From Oxalobacteraceae sp. CFBP 13730 (GTDB lineage: Bacteria > Pseudomonadota > Gammaproteobacteria > Burkholderiales > Burkholderiaceae_D), in NCBI GenBank assembly GCA_014841835.1, contig JACYUQ010000006.1:1-64000 (forward strand): a stretch of 64,000 nucleotides of DNA. Reading direction: 5' to 3'. A program made the position numbers and the translations under genes. A model generated the notes under the pieces. That model was not told the DNA's origin. It was given only the letters and a program-made list of their open reading frames with translations, and did not search any database. This document shows, piece after piece, positions 43,875-53,341 of the stretch (positions within the stretch are counted from its first letter, which is position 1; every line of letters begins with the position of its first letter).

Positions 43875-44261
43875 ATGAGGGTTGGAGCAAAGCTTTTTGG
43901 GAGACTGGCATGGCTTGCACTGTGTGCGGTCCTGTTGAGTGCCTTCGCTCCTTCAATTTCCAAGTTGTCAGCGAGTTCCCAGGATGCCGCGTGGGCTGAA
44001 ATTTGTACTGCCCAAGGCTCCAAATTTGTTGTCCTAAATTCTACTGCAGAAAAAAATATCGATGCTTTAATGGTGTTGGACAACCATTGCGGCTACTGCC
44101 TTCTTCAGCACTATTCTCCCTTCCTTTCCACGCCAGCCTATTCTTTCAGAATGGCTGAGATGCCGGCTGATGCTTCATCTATACGAAGCCTCGGGCATTT
44201 TTTCGTCAAGCGATATGCTCAAAAGGCAAACCTCGCACGGGCACCACCTTTTTTCTTCTGA
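43875..44261 (+). CDS. DUF2946-like protein
   Basis: A 128-aa protein with an N-terminal hydrophobic signal/anchor (LAWLALCAVLLSAFAPSIS). The pattern EICTAQGSK...VVLN...NHCGYCLLQH is that of DUF2946, a family often found with copper-uptake TonB receptors. The CxxC pair and adjacent His could bind copper. It opens the cluster that contains a second DUF2946 gene, cydAB and copper-handling proteins. Confidence 0.72.
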   Translation: MRVGAKLFGRLAWLALCAVLLSAFAPSISKLSASSQDAAWAEICTAQGSKFVVLNSTAEKNIDALMVLDNHCGYCLLQHYSPFLSTPAYSFRMAEMPADASSIRSLGHFFVKRYAQKANLARAPPFFF

Positions 44262-44614
44262 CCGCTGCTTATTGTCTTCTCTGGTTTTTACACCCGATCA
44301 CGAAGATATATGCAAGCAATTCCAGAGCCTCAGTGCGTCGTCAACAGCTGCTTTTTCGAACTCCTTGAGTTCATAGCAATCAACGTCTGACATCGCCTGA
44401 GATCAAAATAAAAAACAATATCCACTTCCAGTGTGGAGGTATTTCTACAACTCGTAGATCTCTATGAATATATGAAAAAAGAATTATTTTTTGGCGGCTT
44501 GTGCTGCCCGCGTGATCGACGCGAATCCCTTGTGATGAATGTTACTCTCAAATTCCGGCGGACTTTTAGCAAAAAATTCACCAATGACCTTTCTGAATTG
44601 AGGGGTGAGTGAAT
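44262..44614. other. gap containing the cydAB promoter region
   Basis: AT-rich, no gene. It should hold the cydA promoter. No clear FNR or other known box was found. Confidence 0.4.
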
Positions 44615-46054
44615 ATGGAAAACTTGGATCCCTTTTTGCTCGCGCGCATTCAGTTCGCAGCCAACATCACCTTCCATATTTTATTTCCTACAATTAGTAT
44701 TTCTCTGGCCTGGGTTTTACTGTTTTTCAAGTTGCGGTTCGTAAAGTCACAGCAGCAGCATTGGATGGATGCCTACCAATTTTGGGTCAAGATATTTGCA
44801 CTGACTTTCGCTTTAGGTGTGGTGAGTGGCATCACGATGAGTTTCCAGTTCGGGACCAACTGGCCAGGCTACATGGAGACAGTTGGAAATATTGCAGGAC
44901 CGTTGCTAGCCTATGAAGTGCTTACCGCGTTCTTTCTTGAAGCAACAATGCTGGGAATCATGCTTTTTGCGCGTGAACGCGTGGGTGAAAGAACGCATAC
45001 CATCGCAACAATGTTAGTCGCCGGAGGAACTACATTGTCAGCATTCTGGATATTGGCGTTGAACTCATGGATGCAGACGCCATCTGGTTTTGAAATGATC
45101 GATGGTCAAGCCCATGTGACTAACTGGTTGGACGTCATATTCAATCCATCGTTTCCCTACCGCTTTACGCATATGATGCTGGCGTCCGGCCTCACGGTCG
45201 CATTTTTGATTTCTGGAATTTCTTCGTACCGCTGGCTGCGTAATGATCGATCACCTGAAGTCATGGCGAGTCTAAAAACCGGCGTCTATTTGGCTACTCT
45301 TCTTATCCCTGTCCAAATTCTGGCTGGTGACTTGCATGGTCTCAATACAATGCAGCATCAGCCGGCAAAATTGGCTGCCATGGAAGGTATATGGAAAACA
45401 GAGAAGGGGGTACCGGCAGTACTTTTTGCAATACCGGATGAAGACGCTAAAGAAAATCGTCTCGAAATTTCAATTCCTAAACTTGCATCGATTTATTTGA
45501 CTCACACTCTCGATGGCGAGGTAAAGGGGTTAGATCAATTTGAAGGAAAACATCCGCCTGTTGCACCGGTTTTCTGGGCCTTTCGCATCATGGTAGCGGT
45601 AGGCATGCTGATGCTGTTTTCCAGCTGGATTGGCACGTGGCAGTTGGCCCCGTGGAAAAAAGGGAGTGACCGTTATCTGCAGCCGTGGCAGGCAAAGTTG
45701 CTTGTCGCGATGACCTTCTCCGGGTGGGTCGCGGTCGTGGCCGGTTGGTATACGACTGAGATAGGCCGTCAACCATGGTTGGTAACAGGAATTTTGACTT
45801 CTGCCGATGCCGCTTCCAAGGTGCCTGCACCTAATATTGCTCTTACCTTGGCGATGTATTTGATACTTTATTCTGCTTTACTCATTGCCTATGTTTCGGT
45901 CGTATTCCATTTGGCAAGAACCAAAAAATACACTGGCAATTGCGCCGACTCGGATGCTGACGCCCAAGCGCTTCAGCCCAATGCCGAAACTGATATTGAA
46001 GTTGCACTGAATGTAGTCAACTATCCTGAAAAGGAAGGAAAAATCAATGGTTAA
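44615..46054 (+). CDS. cydA: cytochrome bd ubiquinol oxidase subunit I (CioA type)
   Basis: A 479-aa membrane subunit that oxidises ubiquinol and binds the haems. Haem-ligand His21 (NITFHILFP) and a later His in RFTHMML (about 184) are visible, as is the GRQPW signature. The Q-loop is short, as in cyanide-insensitive oxidases, and 9 or so helices are apparent. GAGGGG precedes the ATG. The C-terminus extends with an acidic tail (DSDADAQALQPNAETD). It overlaps cydB by 8 bp. Confidence 0.95.
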   Translation: MENLDPFLLARIQFAANITFHILFPTISISLAWVLLFFKLRFVKSQQQHWMDAYQFWVKIFALTFALGVVSGITMSFQFGTNWPGYMETVGNIAGPLLAYEVLTAFFLEATMLGIMLFARERVGERTHTIATMLVAGGTTLSAFWILALNSWMQTPSGFEMIDGQAHVTNWLDVIFNPSFPYRFTHMMLASGLTVAFLISGISSYRWLRNDRSPEVMASLKTGVYLATLLIPVQILAGDLHGLNTMQHQPAKLAAMEGIWKTEKGVPAVLFAIPDEDAKENRLEISIPKLASIYLTHTLDGEVKGLDQFEGKHPPVAPVFWAFRIMVAVGMLMLFSSWIGTWQLAPWKKGSDRYLQPWQAKLLVAMTFSGWVAVVAGWYTTEIGRQPWLVTGILTSADAASKVPAPNIALTLAMYLILYSALLIAYVSVVFHLARTKKYTGNCADSDADAQALQPNAETDIEVALNVVNYPEKEGKING

Positions 46055-47078
46055 TGTTATTCCAGATTTATCGACTGCTGCTGGCTGGATGCCAATTTTC
46101 TTTTTGGGTGTAATGGGCTTGGCAATGCTGGCCTACGTTATTTTGGATGGCTATGACCTCGGGGTCGGCGTCCTGATGAGCCGCGCCGATGAGATGCAAA
46201 AAGATACGATGATTGCCACCATCGGACCATTTTGGGATGCCAACGAAACATGGCTGGTTTTGGGAGTTGGTATTCTGCTGACTGTCTTTCCAGTGGCACA
46301 TGGTTTCATATTAGGGACACTTTACTTGCCAGTCGCAGCGATGCTATTGGGCCTGGTTCTACGTGGTGTCGCATTTGATTTTCGGGTCAAGGCGCATGCT
46401 GATCACAAAGGGTTGTGGAATCGCGCGTTTTTTTTGGGATCACTTACGGCCAGTTGGGCTCAGGGGTACATGCTTGGGGGCGTGGTCAGTGGCTTTACGC
46501 CAGGGGGATGGGGAGTGGCGTTCAATGGCGTGGTTGGCTGCACCCTGGTAACTGCATATTGCTTACTCGGCTCCGGTTGGCTGATCATCAAGACGGAAGG
46601 GACACTGCAACTAAAGGCTATCCGATGGGCGCGTTATAGCTTGATTTTGACCTCATTGGGTTTCGTTGGAATAACAACCCTCACACCGTTTGTCAGCAAC
46701 AGTATTTTTGCAAAATGGTTCTCTTTCCCTAATCTGGTATTGCTGATGCCCATACCTGCTGCGACAATAGTCCTATTATGGATCATCTGGCGTAGCCTCG
46801 CCCGACTTCCAGTTAGACTATCCAACGGCAATGAATACGGTGCATGGGTACCTTTCGGATCGACCGTCGGAATTTTTTTCCTGGCATTTTATGGATTGGC
46901 TTACAGCCTCTTTCCTTGGTTGGTGATCAAGAAAATCACGATATGGGATGCTGCGACTTCACCAGCTGCCATGGAGGTCATTCTAATTGGATCCGTGATT
47001 GTTCTACCTCTGATCGTCTGCTACACGGTGTTTTCGTATCGCGTATTTTGGGGGAAAAGCACTGCACTGACCTATTAG
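46047..47078 (+). CDS. cydB: cytochrome bd ubiquinol oxidase subunit II
   Basis: A 343-aa, roughly eight-helix subunit. VILDGYDLGVGVLM near the N-terminus and GPFWDANETWLVLGVG (about 59-74) are hallmark CydB sequences. Its start lies within the end of cydA, so the two are co-translated. No cydX-like small gene is evident right after it. Confidence 0.95.
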   Translation: MVNVIPDLSTAAGWMPIFFLGVMGLAMLAYVILDGYDLGVGVLMSRADEMQKDTMIATIGPFWDANETWLVLGVGILLTVFPVAHGFILGTLYLPVAAMLLGLVLRGVAFDFRVKAHADHKGLWNRAFFLGSLTASWAQGYMLGGVVSGFTPGGWGVAFNGVVGCTLVTAYCLLGSGWLIIKTEGTLQLKAIRWARYSLILTSLGFVGITTLTPFVSNSIFAKWFSFPNLVLLMPIPAATIVLLWIIWRSLARLPVRLSNGNEYGAWVPFGSTVGIFFLAFYGLAYSLFPWLVIKKITIWDAATSPAAMEVILIGSVIVLPLIVCYTVFSYRVFWGKSTALTY

Positions 47079-47093
47079 AAATTAATCAATTCA

Positions 47094-47125
47094 AGCGGAT
47101 GGACCCCAGAAAACGTCCGTCCGCT
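47094..47125 (+). terminator. hairpin after cydB
   Basis: AGCGGATGGAC and GTCCGTCCGCT (10 of 11 paired) flank a 10-nt loop, 16 nt past the cydB stop. No U-tract follows; likely marks the operon end. Confidence 0.55.
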
Positions 47126-47213
47126 GACGATAGTGCAGCGGCGTCAGTCGGAAAATTAATTTCATCGATGCCGGCATTGACTTTCCACGCATTAAAGCTA
47201 ACAATTAGGCCCT

Positions 47214-47573
47214 ATGTATTATCTTGGTCGTTCACTGCTCACCGTACGTTTCGTCTTGGTCTGGTTCGTCCTTGCCTTGGGCGTCGCCAGTGCTTCGCCG
47301 ATGATGCAGCAACATACCGCAATGCTGATCTGTGCCGAAGGCGGCAACAAGATGATCTTTGTCGATGCTGACGGCAATCAGGTTGATGGTGCTAACCATT
47401 CTTCCCTTGACTGCCCGCTCTGTCTTCCCGCCGCGCTGCCACCTGCCTTCATCACGTTGAATTTGCCGGTGGAACCGCCAATGGCGTGTTCTCAACATGC
47501 ATTCGTCAGCGCCCACATCGCTGCCTTGGTAGGGGCTCCATTGCCCGCCCGCGGGCCCCCACTGCCTCTCTGA
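47214..47573 (+). CDS. DUF2946-like protein
   Basis: A 119-aa protein with a signal peptide (VLVWFVLALGVASASP). The DUF2946 pattern is clear: MLICAEGGNKMIFVDADGN then SLDCPLCLPAALPP. The CPLC motif and nearby residues are suitable for metal binding. It precedes a TonB receptor in the same direction, the arrangement usual for copper acquisition modules. Confidence 0.8.
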   Translation: MYYLGRSLLTVRFVLVWFVLALGVASASPMMQQHTAMLICAEGGNKMIFVDADGNQVDGANHSSLDCPLCLPAALPPAFITLNLPVEPPMACSQHAFVSAHIAALVGAPLPARGPPLPL

Positions 47574-47714
47574 TCTTCTCCAATGACGCACTGACGTTCC
47601 CCCATTTCGCTACCCGGGGCCGACAGTCGCACATCATCCATTCCGCGTAAACATGCTTGCGTCCGATTGAATCGGCCGAGAGCGCGTGTGCGCAGTAGAA
47701 GAACAGGGTTTTTC

Positions 47715-49754
47715 ATGGTGTCCCCGAACCTGGCGATGAGTGCAGCCATCATGGCTGGCACGATCGCCTGCAATACTTGCGCCTTCGCGCAAGCAGTACC
47801 TGCCATTCCCCAAGTAGAGATTGCCGCTGCCTTGGGCAGCGACGTAATGGCCGCGCAACGGCTCCAGGAGGCGCGCGCTGACCTGGCCAAACGCGCTGGT
47901 GGTACGGCAGTGGTCAACTCTGCTGACTATCTCGACGGACGTGCTGCGACAGCTGCAGATGCGCTGGCCTTTGCGCCTGGGGTACTGGCCCAGAGTCGTC
48001 ATGGCCAAGAGGTGCGGCTGTCGATTCGCGGATCGGGTATCCAGCGTGGCTTCCTGATGCGTGGCATTAGCCTGTATCAGGATGGCATTCCGCTGAATCA
48101 TGCTGACGGTAGCGGCGACTTCCAGACGCTGGACCCGACCGCGACCGAGTACATCGAAGTCTGGCGCGGCGCCAACGCACTCGAGTACGGGGCTAACGGA
48201 TTAGGCGGCGCAGTCAACTTCGTTTCGCCTACTGGCTTGACAGCACCGGGCGCTGAACTGCGCGTGCAGGCCGGCTCGTTCGGCCAGCGACAAAGGCATG
48301 CAAAGCTTGCCGGACGGCATGATGGTGTCGATGGTTACCTCAGCATCAGCCGAAGCGAGCAGGATGGCTGGCGCCAGCAATCAGGCTATCGCACTGAACG
48401 TGTTTCGGGAAACGCCGGCGTAAGCCTGAGTGACGCGCTCGAACTGCGCGGCTTCATCTCCCATATCGATGCCAACCTCGAGATGCCAGGCAGCCTGACG
48501 CGTGCGGCGATGAACGCCAATCCACGCCAGGCTGCGCCGCAATATGTGCCTCAGGATGCTGTCAACGATTTCCGGCAAAATCGCGCCGCGCTGCGCCTGG
48601 TCTGGACGCCCAGCGCTGATGTCAGCTGGTCGAGCTCAGTGTTTTCGAGCGAGCGCGACCGTTTTCATTCCATGACCTTTGGCATTCTGCAGCAAGAGAT
48701 GGATGACACCGGCCTCGATTCGCGGCTGGCAATCGAATTTGGAGCGCCAGAGCTGACGCGCAGGTTGGTGGCTGGGGTATCGCTGGCGCGACTGGATGGC
48801 AAGGAATCCCGGTTCGCAAACGTCGGGGGCAACGCTGGCGCCGCCACCGGTCGCACCCGGCTCGATGCACGCCAGGACACCGTGTACGCCGAATACAGCC
48901 ATGGGCTGGATGCACGCTGGACCGTGCAGGCAGGCTGGCAGGGCTTGCGGGCGCGCCGTGATCTCGACAACCTGGCGACGCCGGGCGCCAGCTACGACGC
49001 ACGATTTACCGACAACTCGCCAAAGCTGGGCATCCTGTTCGCGCAATCGCCGAACGTCCAATGGTTCGCTAACCTGAGCGGTAGCGTGGAGGCTCCGCCC
49101 TTCGGCGAGCTGGTCTACAACGTCAACCGCCCACTGGCTGCGGCGCAAGGCGCCACCACCCTGGAGAGCGGCTGGCGCGGACAGGCAGGCAGCTGGAGCT
49201 GGGATGCGGTGGCCTACCGCGCCAACGTCCGGCGTGAACTGCTGGCGTTGACCGATGCGCGTGGCACGGCGTTGGGCACTGTCAACGCTGACCGCACTGT
49301 ACACCAGGGGCTCGAGATATCGCTTGATGGCGTACTGGCGTCGGCCTGGCGCCTGCGCACCCAGTATCTGTACAACGACTTCAAGTTTAACGAGGACTCC
49401 GTCTACGGCGACCGCCGCTTGGCAGGTATTCCCCCGCACCTTCTGCGCGCCGAACTGCAATGGCGAGCACATCATCGTCTGCGCATCTCGCCGAGCGTTG
49501 ACTGGCAACCTTCACGGACCTGGATCGATCACGCCAACACGGTAGCAGCCGATGGCTTCGCGGTACTTAACCTGAGGTTCGACGGCGAGCTGAACGAGAA
49601 CTGGCGCTGGTTCGTCGAAGGACGCAACCTCACCGATCGCAGTTACGTCGCGACGACTGCGGTGCAGGCCAACGCACGTGGCCTGGACGGGGCCTATTAC
49701 TTTCCCGGTGATGGGCGCGCTGTGTACGCCGGCCTGACCTGGCGCACTCGCTAA
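47715..49754 (+). CDS. TonB-dependent receptor, probably copper-linked
   Basis: A 679-aa outer-membrane receptor. The ATG at 47715 follows AGGG; a signal peptide (cut near CAFA) leads to the plug (GRAATAADALAFAPGVLAQS, RLSIRGSGIQRG, IEVWRGANALEYGANGLGGA) and a 22-strand barrel ending in GRAVYAGLTWRTR, with an aromatic/Arg end rather than the usual terminal Phe. Neighbouring DUF2946 and PCuAC genes suggest copper or a copper chelate as ligand. Confidence 0.88.
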   Translation: MVSPNLAMSAAIMAGTIACNTCAFAQAVPAIPQVEIAAALGSDVMAAQRLQEARADLAKRAGGTAVVNSADYLDGRAATAADALAFAPGVLAQSRHGQEVRLSIRGSGIQRGFLMRGISLYQDGIPLNHADGSGDFQTLDPTATEYIEVWRGANALEYGANGLGGAVNFVSPTGLTAPGAELRVQAGSFGQRQRHAKLAGRHDGVDGYLSISRSEQDGWRQQSGYRTERVSGNAGVSLSDALELRGFISHIDANLEMPGSLTRAAMNANPRQAAPQYVPQDAVNDFRQNRAALRLVWTPSADVSWSSSVFSSERDRFHSMTFGILQQEMDDTGLDSRLAIEFGAPELTRRLVAGVSLARLDGKESRFANVGGNAGAATGRTRLDARQDTVYAEYSHGLDARWTVQAGWQGLRARRDLDNLATPGASYDARFTDNSPKLGILFAQSPNVQWFANLSGSVEAPPFGELVYNVNRPLAAAQGATTLESGWRGQAGSWSWDAVAYRANVRRELLALTDARGTALGTVNADRTVHQGLEISLDGVLASAWRLRTQYLYNDFKFNEDSVYGDRRLAGIPPHLLRAELQWRAHHRLRISPSVDWQPSRTWIDHANTVAADGFAVLNLRFDGELNENWRWFVEGRNLTDRSYVATTAVQANARGLDGAYYFPGDGRAVYAGLTWRTR

Positions 49755-49845
49755 ATCGAAACACATTTTCACGTTCCGCCAAGGTAGGCCGCATGTTGCT
49801 GCTTGCCGGCCACGGACATAACAATGCAAGCGAAAAGGAATCATC

Positions 49846-50301
49846 ATGCAAAAACTCATTAGTTCTCTCATCATCGCCACCGGTTTCATGGCGGCTGCCG
49901 CGCACGCCCAAGTGAGCGTCCAGGACCCTTGGACTCGCGCCACCGTAGCCCAGCAAAAAGCAACCGGCGCCTTCATGCAATTGAGCTCACCAAAATCCGT
50001 GCAGTTGGTTTCGGCCAGCTCCCCACTCACCCCGACCGTCGAGGTGCACGAGATGGCCATCCAGGGCGAAGTGATGCGCATGCGCCAGGTTCAGTCCGTC
50101 CAACTGCCTGCTGGAAAAACCGTCGAGCTCAAACCGGGTGGGTATCACATCATGTTGATGAACCTGAAGAGCCAGGTAAAGGAAGGGGATGTGGTCCCAC
50201 TGACCCTTGTATTTGAAAACCAGGACGGCAGCCGCCAGACGCTGGACGTGAAAGCGCCGGTACGTGCGCTCAACCACGCAAGTCAGCATTCTGGCCATTA
50301 A
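49846..50301 (+). CDS. periplasmic copper chaperone PCu(A)C
   Basis: A 151-aa protein with a signal peptide (1-21). The copper(I) motif H(M)x10Mx21HxM is complete: His68 and Met70 (VHEM), Met79, His101 and Met103 (GYHIML). PCu(A)C proteins deliver copper to the CuA centre of cytochrome oxidase, often with a SCO partner, which is present at 52579. The C-terminal HASQHSGH may add a metal site. Confidence 0.93.
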   Translation: MQKLISSLIIATGFMAAAAHAQVSVQDPWTRATVAQQKATGAFMQLSSPKSVQLVSASSPLTPTVEVHEMAIQGEVMRMRQVQSVQLPAGKTVELKPGGYHIMLMNLKSQVKEGDVVPLTLVFENQDGSRQTLDVKAPVRALNHASQHSGH

Positions 50302-50373
50302 CCGCTGCTGGTGGCCTCTGAATTGCCCCCCGGCGCTGTTACCAGCCAGATGAACGACAACCCGAAAACGACG

Positions 50374-52512
50374 ATGAACAAATCCCTGTTAAGCACCGCC
50401 ATCTCTTTCGCTCTGGCTACGATGGCGCCCCTTGCGGATGCCTTGGCAGATCAGACCGTGGTCGCCATAGCGCCTTCAGTCGACCAAGTAAAAGCTCCAA
50501 TTTGGACGACGGAGGCCGTGCACATCACTGCCCGTCGCGAGCGCTACACTGCAGCGAACACCTCTACGGCTACCCGTACCGATACGGCCCTAATCGAGGT
50601 GCCGCAGTCGGCGCAGGTCCTGACACGTACCCTGATCCAGGAGCAGGACCGTCGCACCCTCGGCGACGCCTTGGCCAACGTGTCCGGTGTAGTGGGCAAC
50701 AAGCCGGAAGAGGGGCTGCTGGCCGGGCCGTTGGTACGAGGCTTCCTGGCGGAGATCTACCAGGACGGTCTGCCGATGTACGGTTCGACCCAAGCCGCCA
50801 ACGATCCGACCAGTTTGGTTGGGGTACGGCAGATCACCGTACTTAAGGGACCTATATCAACACTGTACGGTGGCGGTGTCGGCTCGCCGCTCGGCGGCTT
50901 GATTAATGTGGAGTCCGAACGTCCCGACGGCACCGCCGGAGGTTACGCCGGGCTGCGAGCGGGTAGCCACGCGACCTGGAACGCGTATGGCGAAGTCGAT
51001 GTAGCAATCACCCCGGCGATCGCGGCGCGCATCGCCGCCGAGTACCAAAAGAACGACAGCTGGATCGATCGTCTGAACGGCGAGCGCTGGTTCGTGCAGC
51101 CGAGCATATCGTTTCAGCTAAGTCCGCAGACCGACTTGTTGCTGCAACTGCAGTCCAGCCGCCGCAATCAGCTCGAGTATTCGGGCCTGCCTGCCGCACA
51201 GGCCTTGGCTGGCCAACTCGACAGAAACGCTTTCCCGGGCGCGCCGCTAGGCCAGCGTGACACGGTGGTCAGGAACGAGATGGCGACCATGGTGCTGCGC
51301 CACGCTCTCTCGGAGCGCACGCGGCTGAACCTCAGCGCGCGCTACTACCAGAGCGAGGTGCCGCAATTCGGAACGTTCATCTATCCCGACTTCTACCCGG
51401 TAAATCCTGCTACGCCCACGGTGTATCCCATCTTGCCACTCAATATGCAGACCGAGATGCGTGAGCGTACCATTGACGCCAACCTGACCAAGAGCATCGA
51501 GCTGTTGGGTGGGCACCACGAGTTCCTGTTCGGTGTTAACGTTGACAATACGGGCTTCTATTCGGACATGGGATTCAGCGGCGCAACCGTCGGCTCGATC
51601 GACCTGGCCCATCCAGTGTACGAACTGGCCTTCGGCTCACATACCGAGCCTAATCTGGCGCAGACCGACAGCTACCGGACTATCGCGGTCTACGCGCAAG
51701 ACCAGGCAACCTATGGCCGCTTGCATCTGACCGGATCGCTGCGCTATACACAGTTGCGTTTCCGTGAACGCGAGCTGGGCACCGACGAGACGTGGCGCAA
51801 GGTATCGCCGCGCGTAGGCGCAACCTTTGACCTAGCACCGGGCGTGGCAATGTATGCTGGCTACGCAACCGCCTTCCGGGGCGCGTTCGGCCTAATCAGC
51901 CTGCAGACCCCGCAACCGGAGCGCTCGCGCAACATCGAGGCTGGGTTCAAGTTCGCACTGACCGAAACAGGGCTGTCCGGTACCATCGCTGCGTTCCGGC
52001 AAACACGCGAAAACGTCGCCACGCCGAGCATTGAGAATCCACTGTTCTCGGTTCAGGCCGGCGAGCAGCGCGCACGCGGTGTCGAGGCCGACCTGGTCTG
52101 GGAACCGACGCCAGCCCTGTCACTGTTGGCGACGTATGCTTATACCGATGCCGAAGTCACCCGGGACAACCTGATTCCGGCTGGTGACCGCCTGGCACGT
52201 GTACCGCGTCAAAACGGCCGCTTGGCGGCGCGCTACCGGGTGCGCGATGGCGCGGCAGAGGGATTGTCATTTGGTGCCGGCGTCACCGCTTTCAGTGAAC
52301 GTGAACTGACGCTGCCCAACAGTGTTGCGGTGCCGGGCCATGCTCTCATCGATGCCCAGGCAGCTTACAAAATCGGCCGCTACCAATTCTCGGTCTCCGG
52401 GCTTAACTTGGCAAATCGGAAAGTCTATGACACTTACCAATACTTTGCTTTTCCGGTCGTAATGCCAGTGCAGCCGCGTTCAATTTTCTTCGCCATGGAA
52501 ACCAAAATCTGA
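50374..52512 (+). CDS. TonB-dependent receptor
   Basis: A 712-aa receptor from ATG 50374, where a proper signal peptide begins (MNKSLLSTAISFALATMAPL); in-frame starts at 50350 and 50311 are possible. The plug reads VHITARRERYT...IEVPQSAQVLTRTLI, TLGDALANVSGVVG and ITVLKGPISTLYGGGVG. This resembles siderophore-type receptors. The barrel ends MPVQPRSIFFAMETKI. It follows the PCuAC gene by about 70 bp, so copper or a metallophore is a likely ligand. Confidence 0.88.
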   Translation: MNKSLLSTAISFALATMAPLADALADQTVVAIAPSVDQVKAPIWTTEAVHITARRERYTAANTSTATRTDTALIEVPQSAQVLTRTLIQEQDRRTLGDALANVSGVVGNKPEEGLLAGPLVRGFLAEIYQDGLPMYGSTQAANDPTSLVGVRQITVLKGPISTLYGGGVGSPLGGLINVESERPDGTAGGYAGLRAGSHATWNAYGEVDVAITPAIAARIAAEYQKNDSWIDRLNGERWFVQPSISFQLSPQTDLLLQLQSSRRNQLEYSGLPAAQALAGQLDRNAFPGAPLGQRDTVVRNEMATMVLRHALSERTRLNLSARYYQSEVPQFGTFIYPDFYPVNPATPTVYPILPLNMQTEMRERTIDANLTKSIELLGGHHEFLFGVNVDNTGFYSDMGFSGATVGSIDLAHPVYELAFGSHTEPNLAQTDSYRTIAVYAQDQATYGRLHLTGSLRYTQLRFRERELGTDETWRKVSPRVGATFDLAPGVAMYAGYATAFRGAFGLISLQTPQPERSRNIEAGFKFALTETGLSGTIAAFRQTRENVATPSIENPLFSVQAGEQRARGVEADLVWEPTPALSLLATYAYTDAEVTRDNLIPAGDRLARVPRQNGRLAARYRVRDGAAEGLSFGAGVTAFSERELTLPNSVAVPGHALIDAQAAYKIGRYQFSVSGLNLANRKVYDTYQYFAFPVVMPVQPRSIFFAMETKI

Positions 52513-52578
52513 TCGCCGGTCATGCGTATTCGCCGTTATTCAGCCTGTGGAAGTACCTTAACTCCCTTAAAGTCTCAA

Positions 52579-53181
52579 ATGCAAAAAAATTTCTCTCGCC
52601 GATTCTTTATCTTTGCTGGTGCTGCAGTTTCAACGATAGTCCTGACTGGTTGTAGCGAAAAAAGCACCACCAATTTTAGTGGTAGCGACCTCTCCGATAC
52701 CAACTTTGCTCGCGATTTTCGATTGAGAGATCCAGACGGAAATGAGCGCACGCTGGCAGATTTTCGTGGAAAGGTTGTCATGGTTTTTTTCGGGTTTACC
52801 CAGTGTCCCGATGTATGCCCTACAGCTTTGGCACGCGCTGCTCAAGTCAAAAAGTTACTTGGCTCAGATGCCGACAGTCTTCAGGTTTTATTCATTAGCG
52901 TCGACCCTGAACGTGATACGCCGGAGATTTTACGTGCGTATACAGCAGCGTTCGATCCGACATTCCTTGCACTGTATGGCGATCAAATGCAGCTCGCCAA
53001 GACTGCAAAAGAATTCAAAGTAATTTACAAAAAAGTACCTACGGGCTCATCTTACACAATTGATCATACGTCAACGACACTCGTCTACGATCCGAAGGGC
53101 CGACTGCGCGTCAAACTATCACATACGCAGTCGGCCATAGATTATGCGGCCGATGTACGCCGACTTTTGAATGGTGCTTGA
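52579..53181 (+). CDS. SCO1/SenC family copper protein
   Basis: A 200-aa lipoprotein (signal peptide with lipobox VLTGC, Cys25). The thioredoxin-like fold has the copper/thiol motif CPDVC (about residues 77-81) and the third ligand His at about 162 (DHTSTTLVYD). SCO proteins assemble the CuA site of cytochrome c oxidase, matching the PCuAC gene upstream. The ATG at 52579 is chosen because the signal peptide starts there. Confidence 0.93.
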   Translation: MQKNFSRRFFIFAGAAVSTIVLTGCSEKSTTNFSGSDLSDTNFARDFRLRDPDGNERTLADFRGKVVMVFFGFTQCPDVCPTALARAAQVKKLLGSDADSLQVLFISVDPERDTPEILRAYTAAFDPTFLALYGDQMQLAKTAKEFKVIYKKVPTGSSYTIDHTSTTLVYDPKGRLRVKLSHTQSAIDYAADVRRLLNGA

Positions 53182-53341
53182 AAGGCTGCTTTTCTCAGAA
53201 TCGTGCAATGCCTGTCTGCTCAAAGCGTCTATATCAATTTACGTCCAAAAGAGCGGTGGCCGGAATGCCATTCATCGCAAGAATCCAGCCAAACACGTAT
53301 TTTTTAAAGACGCAAACAGATCGCTTCAATATAATTGAGAC

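Noticed and set aside
47667..47714. Upstream TTG start for the first TonB receptor
   Set aside because: The signal peptide and AGGG ribosome binding site fit the ATG at 47715.
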